Source of the DNA: Candidatus Bathyarchaeota archaeon
Lineage (GTDB): Archaea; Asgardarchaeota; Lokiarchaeia; Sigyniarchaeales; Sigyniarchaeaceae
Length of the DNA stretch: 5,924 bases
Assembly (NCBI GenBank): GCA_014729935.1
Contig: WJJB01000218.1
Coordinates: 1-5,924, forward strand
Reading direction: 5' to 3'
Shown here: one piece after another, positions 1 through 5,847 of the stretch
Numbering within the stretch: position 1 is the stretch's first letter
How the letters are laid out: each line of letters starts with the position of its first letter
Translations under genes and position numbers: made by a program
Notes under the pieces: generated by a model
Database searches by the model: none
What the model was told of the DNA's origin: nothing
What the model saw: only the letters and a program-made list of their open reading frames with translations

Positions 1-10
1 CCGGCTCCGA

Positions 11-498
11 CTAATATCTCGCTTCCCATTTCAAGCTGCCACAAAAGCCAGGGGCATCAAGAATTCCTGCTCCATCGTGTAGCAAAACTCTTTCTTCCTT
101 GTATCCCAACAATTTCGACCCCGAAACATCAACCACGCGTTGTATAACCAGGCAGGTGGGGAAATCTCCGGTTCCATTTCAATCCTTCGCATCGAGCGCA
201 TCAAATTCCCCCGTTACTGTTTAGGCCGTGGTAGTTAAAAACATAAGGATAAAGGAACCATCAGGTGTTTTTTCCCTCGTGCCAGCAAATGTTGACCATG
301 ATGGCAAAAGTGAAGGATTTCCTTGGCTATGAGAATCTCTGGAAGAATCGAACCATTCGCGCTCCGTGCTTGGACCGCCCTGTGTCCAAATTCGCCCGTA
401 TCTCACAACAAACCGAGAAACATGACAAATCCCACCGATGAGATGGTCATCAAGACCAGCATGAGTGCAATCAATGTACAAAGGTTTGTCCAATTCAC
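11..498 (-). pseudogene. Decayed gene for a small N-terminally membrane-anchored protein
   Basis: A GTG at 498-496 follows an AGGTGA ribosome-binding-like sequence by 6 bases and opens a 31-codon frame that is almost one long hydrophobic helix (CTLIALMLVLMTISSVGFVM) and ends at TGA 405-403. Around this point the coding signal moves to another frame, as after loss of one base. That frame reads on with plausible protein sequence (SQGNPSLLPSWSTFAG, TPDGSFILMF), meets TAA at 223-221, continues as TVTGEFDALDAKD, meets TGA at 181-179, continues as VIQRVVDVSGSKLLGYKEER and ends at TAG 13-11. The codons on both sides of the stops look like real coding use (purine-first codons such as GAT, GAA and GCG). 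I infer one ancestral protein of about 160 residues with an N-terminal anchor and an outside domain, now broken by one frameshift and two stops. The family is not recognised. A sequencing or assembly error could explain one lesion but hardly all three. Confidence 0.5.
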
Positions 499-504
499 TA
501 CCTG

Positions 505-684
505 TCACCTGAATTCTATCTTTATTCCTACAAATCCCACGGAAATTGTAGGAACAAGGTGACTTGCTTCACGCGCTTTTTTAAATATTTCCACGATGAG
601 TGATAATTGGAACCGTGGGATATTCCCGTGGCCCTCATAAGGGAAGCACCATTTCCATGATCCAATACCCGGAAAAGCATCCAT
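505..684 (-). CDS. Short open frame of 59 codons, hypothetical or part of the downstream pseudogene
   Basis: ATG at 684 preceded by AGGAAG (very close, 2 bases from the ATG) opens a 59-residue frame ending in TGA 507-505. The protein begins MDAFPGIG and ends IKIEFR, with a plausible amphipathic helix (LSLIVEIFKKAREA, about residues 29-40) followed by a beta-like stretch (TISVGFVGIKIEF). It has no recognisable domain. The frame after its stop is the same frame that encodes the membrane helix starting at 498, and its terminal AGGTGA would serve as ribosome-binding site for that GTG. Two readings fit: a tiny upstream gene translationally coupled to the next one, or the N-terminal part of one longer gene cut by a further in-frame TGA. 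The region overlaps a TTG-start frame (761-528) that I consider less likely. It is uncertain whether this is expressed. Confidence 0.3.
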   Translation of the reverse strand: MDAFPGIGSWKWCFPYEGHGNIPRFQLSLIVEIFKKAREASHLVPTISVGFVGIKIEFR

Positions 685-694
685 GGCTTCCTGT

Positions 695-745
695 TATGGA
701 AGAGGAGAAATATGAGAAGGTGAAATGCAAGAAAATGAAATATGG
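695..745 (-). terminator. Pyrimidine/T-rich tract after the radical SAM operon, possible archaeal terminator
   Basis: Just downstream of the stop of the last radical SAM gene the minus strand is very rich in T and C with several short T runs (ATTTCATTTTCTT, ATATTTCTCC). Archaeal RNA polymerase terminates at T-rich tracts without needing a hairpin, so this is a reasonable place for the end of the cluster transcript. No stem-loop is seen and no T run exceeds four, so the call is weak. Confidence 0.25.
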
Positions 746-757
746 AAATGGATAGAT

Positions 758-2206
758 TCAAATTTCGCCAGTAAACTCCTCGATAGGCGTGGGTTTCGAT
801 AGATCCGAAACCAATCTCTCGATCTTATCGATGTTCTTCATGAAACCGGGTAACATCTTGAAGAACCACCAGTTCTGGCGGTTGAAGAAGAACCTTGGAG
901 CGCGCTTCCAGAAATATTCTCCCCACAAGTCACCGATGTAGAATTTCTTGTACGCGTGATGCACCAGCTCCGCAACTTGTTTCCTGGTGAGATCCGGCGT
1001 GCGCATGACAGTTCGGGTGAAATCATAATGTGTCCAATCGGCATCCTCAATCCAGCCATTTTTAACGGCATCGTCCCATATCTTCGTGCCAGGATACGGG
1101 GTAAGTGATGTAAACTGGGCAATATCCAAGTTGAGCTCGATGGCGTAATCGATGGTTTCCAAGACTTCCTCATATGTTTCACCAATATTGCCAATAATGA
1201 TGGCACCATACACTGCTGCCCCGAGATCGTGACACATTTCAACTGCTTCCCTGATGACATCGGTGGTAACCCGTTTTCCTATGACATCAAGCGATTTCTG
1301 GTGCTTTGATTCTATGCCAATGAAGAAAAACTTGAACCCAGATTCAACCATTCGTTCCACGATTTTCGGTTCCCGGACGAGATCATCAGCCCTAGCTTGG
1401 CACCCGTACCACTGGTTGTCATACCCGTGCTCTATTACCAAGTCGCAGATTTGCTTCACTCGTTTCATGTTGATGGTAAGCTCGGAGTCTTGGTAGCTAA
1501 TCCACTTGGTCTTCCGGCTGCACTCGGCAATTTCCCTCACCACTCTCTCTGGTGACTTTTTCCGCCAGATTCCACCGCAATGAACCTGCACGCAGCAGAA
1601 GTGGCAATTTCCAATACATCCCCTGCTTGACTCGAGAGCATCCAGGGAAGCCCCAAAATATTCGTATTTCGTGTTACCGATGAGATCCCTGTCGGGCATC
1701 GGTAGGTCATCAAGATTTTTCACCAGTGGCTGAGGTTCCGTCTCCCGCATCTCGCCTTCATGTTCATAGGCAATCCCTTTCACGGTTTTTAAATTATCCT
1801 TGGTCCACTTTCCATCCCGCTCGAGCAGGTGCACCAATTCCGGGAAGGTTAACTCTCCTTCGCGCCGGACGGCTACATCAAACATGGGTTCCTTGCATAC
1901 TTCAGGGATTAAGGACGCGTGGTATCCCCCGATAACGACGGGTTTATTATATTGCTTGGCGATGGCGGCTATCTTCCTTGCGTTCTTGATACTGGGGGTG
2001 AATGAAGAAATGGCAATTAAATCTCCCTTCTGGATTATCCGTCGGACCTTGTCCTCTGGCATTGGATTGGCTTTGAGATCGATCAAGTATTTCTTGTGCT
2101 GGGGGACGGTAGGTGTCAGGCACATCAATGCCAACGGTGGGGCATTCAGGAACTCATCGAGACCTATCGAACCTGCATTACCAGCATTCACGTAGCAAAT
2201 ATTCAA
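758..2206 (-). CDS. B12-binding-type radical SAM protein (482 aa), third gene of the cluster
   Basis: Predicted cytosolic iron-sulfur enzyme that cleaves S-adenosylmethionine to start radical chemistry. The substrate is not determined. Residues 1 to about 130 form a Rossmann-like cobalamin-binding-type domain with GGYHAS at 93-98 and the linker motif REGE at 115-118. The cobalamin-ligating DxHxxG motif is absent, so any B12 would bind without a His ligand, or not at all. The radical SAM barrel (about 190-390) carries the cluster motif C197-x3-C201-x2-C204 in SRGCIGNCHFC, then RKKSPERVVREI, the SAM-site motif GIES at 297-300 and YPGT at 371-374. Extra cysteines C205 and C210 lie right after the cluster loop. 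The C-terminal tail (about 425-455) is unusually rich in Trp, Phe, Tyr and basic residues, which could seat it on a membrane surface (inference). The start is TTG at 2206: an in-frame TAG lies six codons upstream with no ATG or GTG between, and GAAGTGATT precedes it. Length is normal for the family. It lies 87 nt after the previous gene. Confidence 0.9.
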   Translation of the reverse strand: MNICYVNAGNAGSIGLDEFLNAPPLALMCLTPTVPQHKKYLIDLKANPMPEDKVRRIIQKGDLIAISSFTPSIKNARKIAAIAKQYNKPVVIGGYHASLIPEVCKEPMFDVAVRREGELTFPELVHLLERDGKWTKDNLKTVKGIAYEHEGEMRETEPQPLVKNLDDLPMPDRDLIGNTKYEYFGASLDALESSRGCIGNCHFCCVQVHCGGIWRKKSPERVVREIAECSRKTKWISYQDSELTINMKRVKQICDLVIEHGYDNQWYGCQARADDLVREPKIVERMVESGFKFFFIGIESKHQKSLDVIGKRVTTDVIREAVEMCHDLGAAVYGAIIIGNIGETYEEVLETIDYAIELNLDIAQFTSLTPYPGTKIWDDAVKNGWIEDADWTHYDFTRTVMRTPDLTRKQVAELVHHAYKKFYIGDLWGEYFWKRAPRFFFNRQNWWFFKMLPGFMKNIDKIERLVSDLSKPTPIEEFTGEI

Positions 2207-2266
2207 TGGTGAATCACTTCTCTATGTAGAATTAACATTTCTCTATTAGTGTTGAGGTTCATGCTG

Positions 2267-2274
2267 AATATAAA
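2267..2274 (-). promoter_or_regulatory. Possible TATA box for the last radical SAM gene
   Basis: In the 87-nt gap between the two radical SAM genes the minus strand reads GTTTATATTC, a good match to an archaeal TATA box. A start of transcription about 27 bases downstream would fall near 2243 and leave a leader of about 37 nt that contains the GAAGTGATT ribosome-binding-like sequence. This suggests that the last gene can be transcribed independently of the upstream two. A/T-rich matches of this size also occur by chance. Confidence 0.3.
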
Positions 2275-2293
2275 CATAATCCCATCATCACAT

Positions 2294-3787
2294 TTAGGAT
2301 TTGTTGGATTTTCGCCCTTGTGTTCCCCGCTCCCAGATGTTGAATTGATACCCGAGTAGTACGTGTCCAAGTAAATCCAAGTTGAATGCCATCTGCTTGA
2401 AATGGAAATGCTTCAACCGGATCCAAATCATTCGACCGAGTTTCTTGAACCTACGTTCGTTTCGCTTGTGTGCATCGTAAAACATTTTGGTGATGCACTC
2501 GTTTGGAAGTTCAGTAAGATTGAATTCCCTGCTGTCCCAATACCCGAGTTTTTTCCAGTCGAAGTCCTTAATCGACCGGCCTTGGCGCCATTGCTCGAAG
2601 ATGGCCGAGCCAGGAAGGGGCTTCATGATGAAGAATGTTGAGTAATCAAAGGGTAAAGCGCATGCAAATCTGACAGTTTCCTCCATGGTTTCCCTCGTTT
2701 CACCTGGAAATCCTAGCATGAAAAAACTATTCAATATGAATCCCATCTTCTTAGCGAGCACTGTATTCTTGGCAATCTTCAGTAGGCTAGTTTTCTTGTT
2801 GCTTTTCCTGAGAAGTTCGGGAGAACCTGATTCGACGGCAAAGGTCATCTTGTAGAATCCCGCGGCTTTCATCCATTTCAACACGGTGTCGTTTAAAGTA
2901 TCAACCCGAACACCGTTGGGCGTGCAGAATGCCATGTGATTGAGGCCCCGCTTTATGATCTCCTTGCAGATGCCGACAATGTGGGAACGCTTCAAGGTGA
3001 GGTTGTCATCCCAGAAATGGATCTCCCTGATACCGAATTCATCGTGCAAGTACTCGATCTCGTCGACTACCTTCACTGGCGACCGAAACCGTATTTTCTG
3101 CCCCCAGAACTTGCACGACGCGCAATAGCTGCAATCGTGAGGGCATCCCCTGGAAGAGAAAATCGGGGCAACCTGGAGGTATTTCAGCAGGAAGCCGTGG
3201 GGATTTTTCGGGTAGATGTTTGGATTTATTTTATACCATGCTGGCATGGGGAGGGTATCGAGATCTTTTATCAAATCACGCTTCTCCGTGAATATAATCT
3301 CTCCATCCTTCCAGATAGCAAGGCCCTTGATGCCAGAAAGGTCAAGGGCACCATTGGCGATGGCACGTGCCAGCTCAACAATGGTCTGTTCGCCTTCCCC
3401 GATTGAAACAGCATCCGCCTTACATTCCCTCAAGGAGTACCTTGGCAACACGCTTGGATGCACGCCCCCGAGAATTACCATGGTATCAGGCGAGTGCGCC
3501 TTAATGAACTTGGACAATTTTTTCATCCCATCATAGTACAGGGTAAGAGCCGAAATTCCAACGAACAATGGCCGTTTCTTCTTTATGTAACGGATGATGC
3601 TTTCCCATTGGATGTCATGCAATGCCATATCAATGATGATTGCAGTGAACCCCGCCTGTTCCAAACTAGATGCAAGATACCCTAAACCAATGGGAGGGTT
3701 TACTTGACTGTACACGGATTTTGCAGATAACCAGAACGGTGCCCTAAACAGGATGATGGTCCCACTGGATGCCGTCGATTCTTTCAT
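2294..3787 (-). CDS. B12-binding-type radical SAM protein (497 aa), second gene of the cluster
   Basis: Predicted cytosolic [4Fe-4S]/SAM radical enzyme with unknown substrate. Residues about 10-145 form a cobalamin-binding-type Rossmann domain: PPIGLGYLAS at 31-40, IDMALHD at 52-58 where DxHxxG would stand in classical B12 proteins, GGVHPS at 107-112 and GEGE at 130-133. The radical SAM barrel (about 208-400) has C215-x3-C219-x2-C222 in SSRGCPHDCSYC, with an extra C225 close by, then FRSPVKVVDEI, the motif HFWDDNLTL at 257-265, VESGSPELL at 318-326 and GFPGET at 359-364. The C-terminal region (about 435-490) is basic and aromatic without a clear transmembrane helix. It shares domain order with the radical SAM protein encoded downstream, but the sequences are clearly divergent, so this is not a recent duplication. 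ATG at 3787 is 29 nt after the stop of the lipid kinase gene. The ribosome-binding site is poor (CTAGGCTTC), which fits readthrough from the upstream gene. It could be a methylase, a cyclase or a coupling enzyme. Confidence 0.9.
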   Translation of the reverse strand: MKESTASSGTIILFRAPFWLSAKSVYSQVNPPIGLGYLASSLEQAGFTAIIIDMALHDIQWESIIRYIKKKRPLFVGISALTLYYDGMKKLSKFIKAHSPDTMVILGGVHPSVLPRYSLRECKADAVSIGEGEQTIVELARAIANGALDLSGIKGLAIWKDGEIIFTEKRDLIKDLDTLPMPAWYKINPNIYPKNPHGFLLKYLQVAPIFSSRGCPHDCSYCASCKFWGQKIRFRSPVKVVDEIEYLHDEFGIREIHFWDDNLTLKRSHIVGICKEIIKRGLNHMAFCTPNGVRVDTLNDTVLKWMKAAGFYKMTFAVESGSPELLRKSNKKTSLLKIAKNTVLAKKMGFILNSFFMLGFPGETRETMEETVRFACALPFDYSTFFIMKPLPGSAIFEQWRQGRSIKDFDWKKLGYWDSREFNLTELPNECITKMFYDAHKRNERRFKKLGRMIWIRLKHFHFKQMAFNLDLLGHVLLGYQFNIWERGTQGRKSNKS

Positions 3788-3816
3788 GGTAGAAGCCTAG
3801 CTGTTCTATTGGATTG

Positions 3817-4806
3817 TTAGTCAAAACACGGTATCTTGCCCCGTGCTATCGCTCTTGCATATTTCTCCTTGAATGCATCTAAAACCTCATCTGTAGGAGG
3901 CATGATGAATTCATGGGCTGCTGGCAGCACTTCATAGCGAACAGGAAGGGTGCCTATCATTTCCCCGTCCACTTGCGCTAAGTAAGGTTCATCTCCGGGA
4001 TCGACCATCTCGATCTCGATGGTTTTTGCAGTAAAATCATGAATTTCAGGTAAATCGAGATGCTTCTTTTTGTACATCTTGGAAAAATTTGCAAGCAGCT
4101 TGAAAGTTGATAAGTTTTCTATAATGGTCACGTGAAACAAACCGTCGTCGATTTTCGCCCCGGGACACATATACATCCACCCACCATACGACGGGCCGTT
4201 TCCCACAGCCACGAGATTGAACCTACCCTCACGCTCTTCACCATCCAACCTAAGCCTGATCTCTCGTTTCTTGAACTTGAATATGGTCTTTAGGACAGCC
4301 ATAATGTAGTTCCACGTGCCCTTGAATCTCTTCTTCCCTTCATTCGTTTTCCTTGTCACAGCAGCATCGAATCCTTGGCTTCCTATACCAAGGAAGAAGC
4401 GCTGATTGCCTTCACCCGTGGTCGCCATCCCGATATCTGCCATTCCCGTGGTGCCCTTTGCAATGATCTCGCAAGCACGTTTGATATCGGGTCGTATCCC
4501 GAGAGCACCAGGTATATCGTTTCCACTCCCCATGGGTATGAATCCCACTGGCGTTTTCTTGCCAGATTGGAGGACACCGTTCAAGACCTCGTTGCACGTC
4601 CCGTCCCCACCACACGCAATCAGTGGGATGCCGTCTCCCGCACGCCAACGTGCCATTTCAATCAAGTGTGCCGGATGCTGGCTTTCAATCATTTCACATG
4701 ACACCCCGAGATCATCAAGGTATTCAGTTGCAAGCATCATGTGTTTCTTTGATTTCCCAGCTGCACTCGCGGGATTGTAGAGAAGCACGCATTCTGTTAC
4801 CATCAT
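3817..4806 (-). CDS. Diacylglycerol kinase (DAGK/LCB5/YegS) family lipid kinase (329 aa), first gene of the cluster
   Basis: ATP-dependent kinase of the diacylglycerol/sphingosine kinase fold that transfers phosphate to a lipid hydroxyl. In an archaeon the acceptor is probably an ether glycerolipid or polyprenoid alcohol (inference). The N-terminal nucleotide-binding domain shows NPASAAGK at 11-18, the family signature CGGDGTCNEV with GGDGT at 66-70, and PMGSGNDIPG at 91-100 (the G-S-G-N-D loop). The C-terminal beta-sandwich domain shows the interdomain MADIG at 122-126, GIGSQGFDAAV at 140-150, KIDDGLFHV at 218-226 and VDGE at 279-282, whose acidic residues belong to the active site in this family. 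All signature motifs are present and the length is normal, so an active enzyme is expected. No signal peptide or membrane helix is seen; these kinases work at the membrane surface. Two adjacent ATGs (4806 and 4803) are possible starts. A TATA-like box lies 28 bases upstream, arguing for a leaderless message. It leads a cluster with two radical SAM genes. The exact lipid substrate cannot be read from the sequence. Confidence 0.93.
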   Translation of the reverse strand: MMVTECVLLYNPASAAGKSKKHMMLATEYLDDLGVSCEMIESQHPAHLIEMARWRAGDGIPLIACGGDGTCNEVLNGVLQSGKKTPVGFIPMGSGNDIPGALGIRPDIKRACEIIAKGTTGMADIGMATTGEGNQRFFLGIGSQGFDAAVTRKTNEGKKRFKGTWNYIMAVLKTIFKFKKREIRLRLDGEEREGRFNLVAVGNGPSYGGWMYMCPGAKIDDGLFHVTIIENLSTFKLLANFSKMYKKKHLDLPEIHDFTAKTIEIEMVDPGDEPYLAQVDGEMIGTLPVRYEVLPAAHEFIMPPTDEVLDAFKEKYARAIARGKIPCFD

Positions 4807-4830
4807 GTAAACCCGTGTTAGTCATTATTC

Positions 4831-4838
4831 AATATATT
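4831..4838 (-). promoter_or_regulatory. TATA box of the lipid kinase/radical SAM cluster
   Basis: The minus strand reads CGAATATATTGAA just upstream of the lipid kinase gene. The centre of AATATATT is about 28 bases before the first ATG (4806), the distance expected between an archaeal TATA box and the transcription start. Transcription would then start at or next to the start codon, giving a leaderless mRNA, which agrees with the lack of a clear Shine-Dalgarno sequence (only a weak GGGT near the start). The CCCGCG before the box could act as part of a BRE, though it is not the usual purine-rich form. The box is nearly palindromic and lies in the divergent gap shared with the gene at 4941. 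Confidence 0.5.
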
Positions 4839-4940
4839 CGCGGGGCATATCATGGTTTTGGTTCCACGAACGCTCATTCACCACTCTTCCCTAGTTAAGG
4901 AGAAAGCTTCAATACACCATCATGCCAAATATCAAGTACC

Positions 4941-5306
4941 ATGGAGCGTGAAGGAAATATCGATGGGAAACTCGTGCCGATGATAGAGCTCAGAGCGTTC
5001 AAGCGGTATATCCGCGATCCGTTTGGTTCCGCGACCTTTAAATTACGAAAATCCCTTTCTTCCAATTCCTATATTCTTGAATACCGTGTTGGTGGTGAAT
5101 TGCTGGGTAGCGTGGAAGTACCAGTGTGGAGAAATGCAGAAGGGAATGTTGCCTACATCATCCTTCACCAGAAAAACGTGTCTGGGTCGGAAGACGCGTT
5201 CAAGTCTCTCTTTCAGGAAATCCAAGGAAAGATGATAGGCCGTGAAACTCGCATCCTTGGTCATCCCGTGTTCAAGGGAAAATTGGATGGTTCATTAACA
5301 GAATGA
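4941..5306 (+). CDS. Hypothetical soluble protein (121 aa), not recognised
   Basis: I do not recognise this protein. It is small, charged and has no signal peptide, membrane helix, Cys cluster or known motif, so it is probably cytosolic. The pattern suggests a compact alpha/beta fold: strands at SYILEYRV (43-50), GELLGSVEVPVW (52-63) and NVAYIILHQ (69-77), then a helix (SEDAFKSLFQEIQGKMIG, 83-100) and a short tail GHPVFKGKLDG. Codon use and sequence complexity look like a genuine gene. ATG at 4941 is the first possible start in frame; Met14 at 4980 is an alternative that would shorten it by 13 residues. Neither has a strong ribosome-binding site. A weak AATACA (4911-4916) lies about 28 bases upstream of 4941 and could be a TATA element for a leaderless message. 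It is transcribed away from the lipid kinase cluster across a 134-nt gap, so co-regulation is possible but not shown. Confidence 0.7.
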   Translation: MEREGNIDGKLVPMIELRAFKRYIRDPFGSATFKLRKSLSSNSYILEYRVGGELLGSVEVPVWRNAEGNVAYIILHQKNVSGSEDAFKSLFQEIQGKMIGRETRILGHPVFKGKLDGSLTE

Positions 5307-5504
5307 GTCAGACAAGTTGGTCCCCATTGCGCTGGATTGAATTACAAGGCTATAATTAACTCAGGGATTGGATCCCTATTCTATTTACCGTATCGACCGA
5401 GGTGACACGTCTTCAGGGATATTCAAGAATGAGAATTCCAATCGCTCTATCAGTGGTTTATATTTATCCGTTCTCGCGAGAGAAAACTCCCCCCTTTAGT
5501 TTAG
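5307..5504 (+). other. Non-coding or decayed stretch upstream of the surface-protein remnant
   Basis: No intact gene, RNA gene or repeat is visible. All three plus-strand frames are broken by stops, but two show coding-like pieces: one reads GLDPYSIYRIDRGDTSSG and continues open to a TAG at 5498-5500, another reads RMRIPIALSVVYIYPFSREK. These could be remains of upstream domains of the surface protein whose C-terminus follows at 5505-5807, scattered over frames by small indels. This is inference from texture only. No clear terminator for the gene ending at 5306 was found. Confidence 0.3.
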
Positions 5505-5807
5505 CGTGTGGTAGTTCAATGCAATGGTTAGCTAGTGCAGAGCGGTATTCCAGGAACGCAGACCTGGTTTAATGCAACTGGAAAATCCACTGGCACGCTT
5601 CTATACGTTATCGGGGCAGTGAACCACTACGGTACGGTGAATTTGACATGCACCCTAGAAATCCAAGTTCGAAGGTCCCTTTTCTCTCCTACCCAGATTA
5701 CGACTGTCATCATTATCGCCGCCGTCAAAATCTTTGCGATCGCGGTAGTAATTGGCAGGTTGAGGAGAAGGGGGAAGAAGAAGACCTCAGATTCTCACTC
5801 GCCATGA
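5505..5807 (+). pseudogene. Remnant of a membrane-anchored surface protein (C-terminal beta repeat, TM helix, basic tail)
   Basis: The frame reads RVVVQCNG, a TAG stop at 5529-5531, then LVQSGIPGTQTWF, and stays open to TGA at 5805-5807. The order 'Y.V..NG.LV.SG - - G.Y.Y.I.A.N.YG..N.T..L.V' is the end of the Ig/cadherin-like repeat found in large archaeal cell-surface proteins. It is followed by one hydrophobic helix (TTVIIIAAVKIFAIAVVIG) and a cytoplasmic stop-transfer tail RLRRRGKKK. The intact protein would sit in the membrane with the beta domains outside. Evidence of decay: a stop inside the repeat, another TAG at 5502-5504, no N-terminal part or signal peptide, and a lysine in the middle of the helix. 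The GTG at 5535 could in principle start a 90-residue protein, but this would cut the repeat and leave no export signal, so I prefer a pseudogene. Confidence 0.55.
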
Positions 5808-5814
5808 TTCCAAC

Positions 5815-5823
5815 TTTTTTTTT
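5815..5823 (+). terminator. Oligo-T tract, possible archaeal terminator
   Basis: A run of nine T residues follows the end of the surface-protein remnant by 7 bases. Such tracts end transcription in archaea. It fits as the old terminator of the decayed gene, or as a boundary before the next gene. No hairpin precedes it. Confidence 0.35.
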
Positions 5824-5847
5824 CATCTTCCTTAGGTTTTTGGAGCG

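Noticed and set aside
31..201. 56-codon minus-strand frame from ATG 201 with GGGGG upstream
   Set aside because: Another frame over the same bases (VIQRVVDVSGSKLLGYKEER and onward) is much more protein-like, and the G run is an imperfect ribosome-binding site.
505..507. Possible TGA recoding (selenocysteine or readthrough) joining the two minus-strand frames
   Set aside because: No SECIS-like structure is visible, and the same remnant also has a TAA, another TGA and a frameshift, which point to decay.
323..562. 79-codon plus-strand frame opposite the membrane-helix remnant
   Set aside because: The complementary strand encodes a clean hydrophobic helix with a ribosome-binding site. This plus frame has no such features.
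528..761. 77-codon minus-strand frame from TTG 761 with a hydrophobic N-terminus, overlapping the stop of the last radical SAM gene
   Set aside because: The hydrophobic start only reflects the T/C-rich tract there. The rest does not look like protein, and the competing frame at 505-684 has better composition.
1800..2195. 131-codon plus-strand frame opposite the N-terminus of the last radical SAM gene
   Set aside because: Antisense shadow of a clearly conserved domain; rich in Ser, Arg and Pro and without any recognisable pattern.
2936..3406. 156-codon plus-strand frame inside the second gene of the cluster
   Set aside because: It is fully antisense to the radical SAM barrel and N-terminal domain, whose motifs are clear. 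The peptide has no domain, and long antisense frames are common opposite genes with this codon use.
4897..4902. AAGGAG, a perfect Shine-Dalgarno-like word before the 4941 gene
   Set aside because: It lies 38 bases before ATG 4941 and 19 before the 9-codon frame at 4922, too far to serve either; no start codon sits at the right distance.
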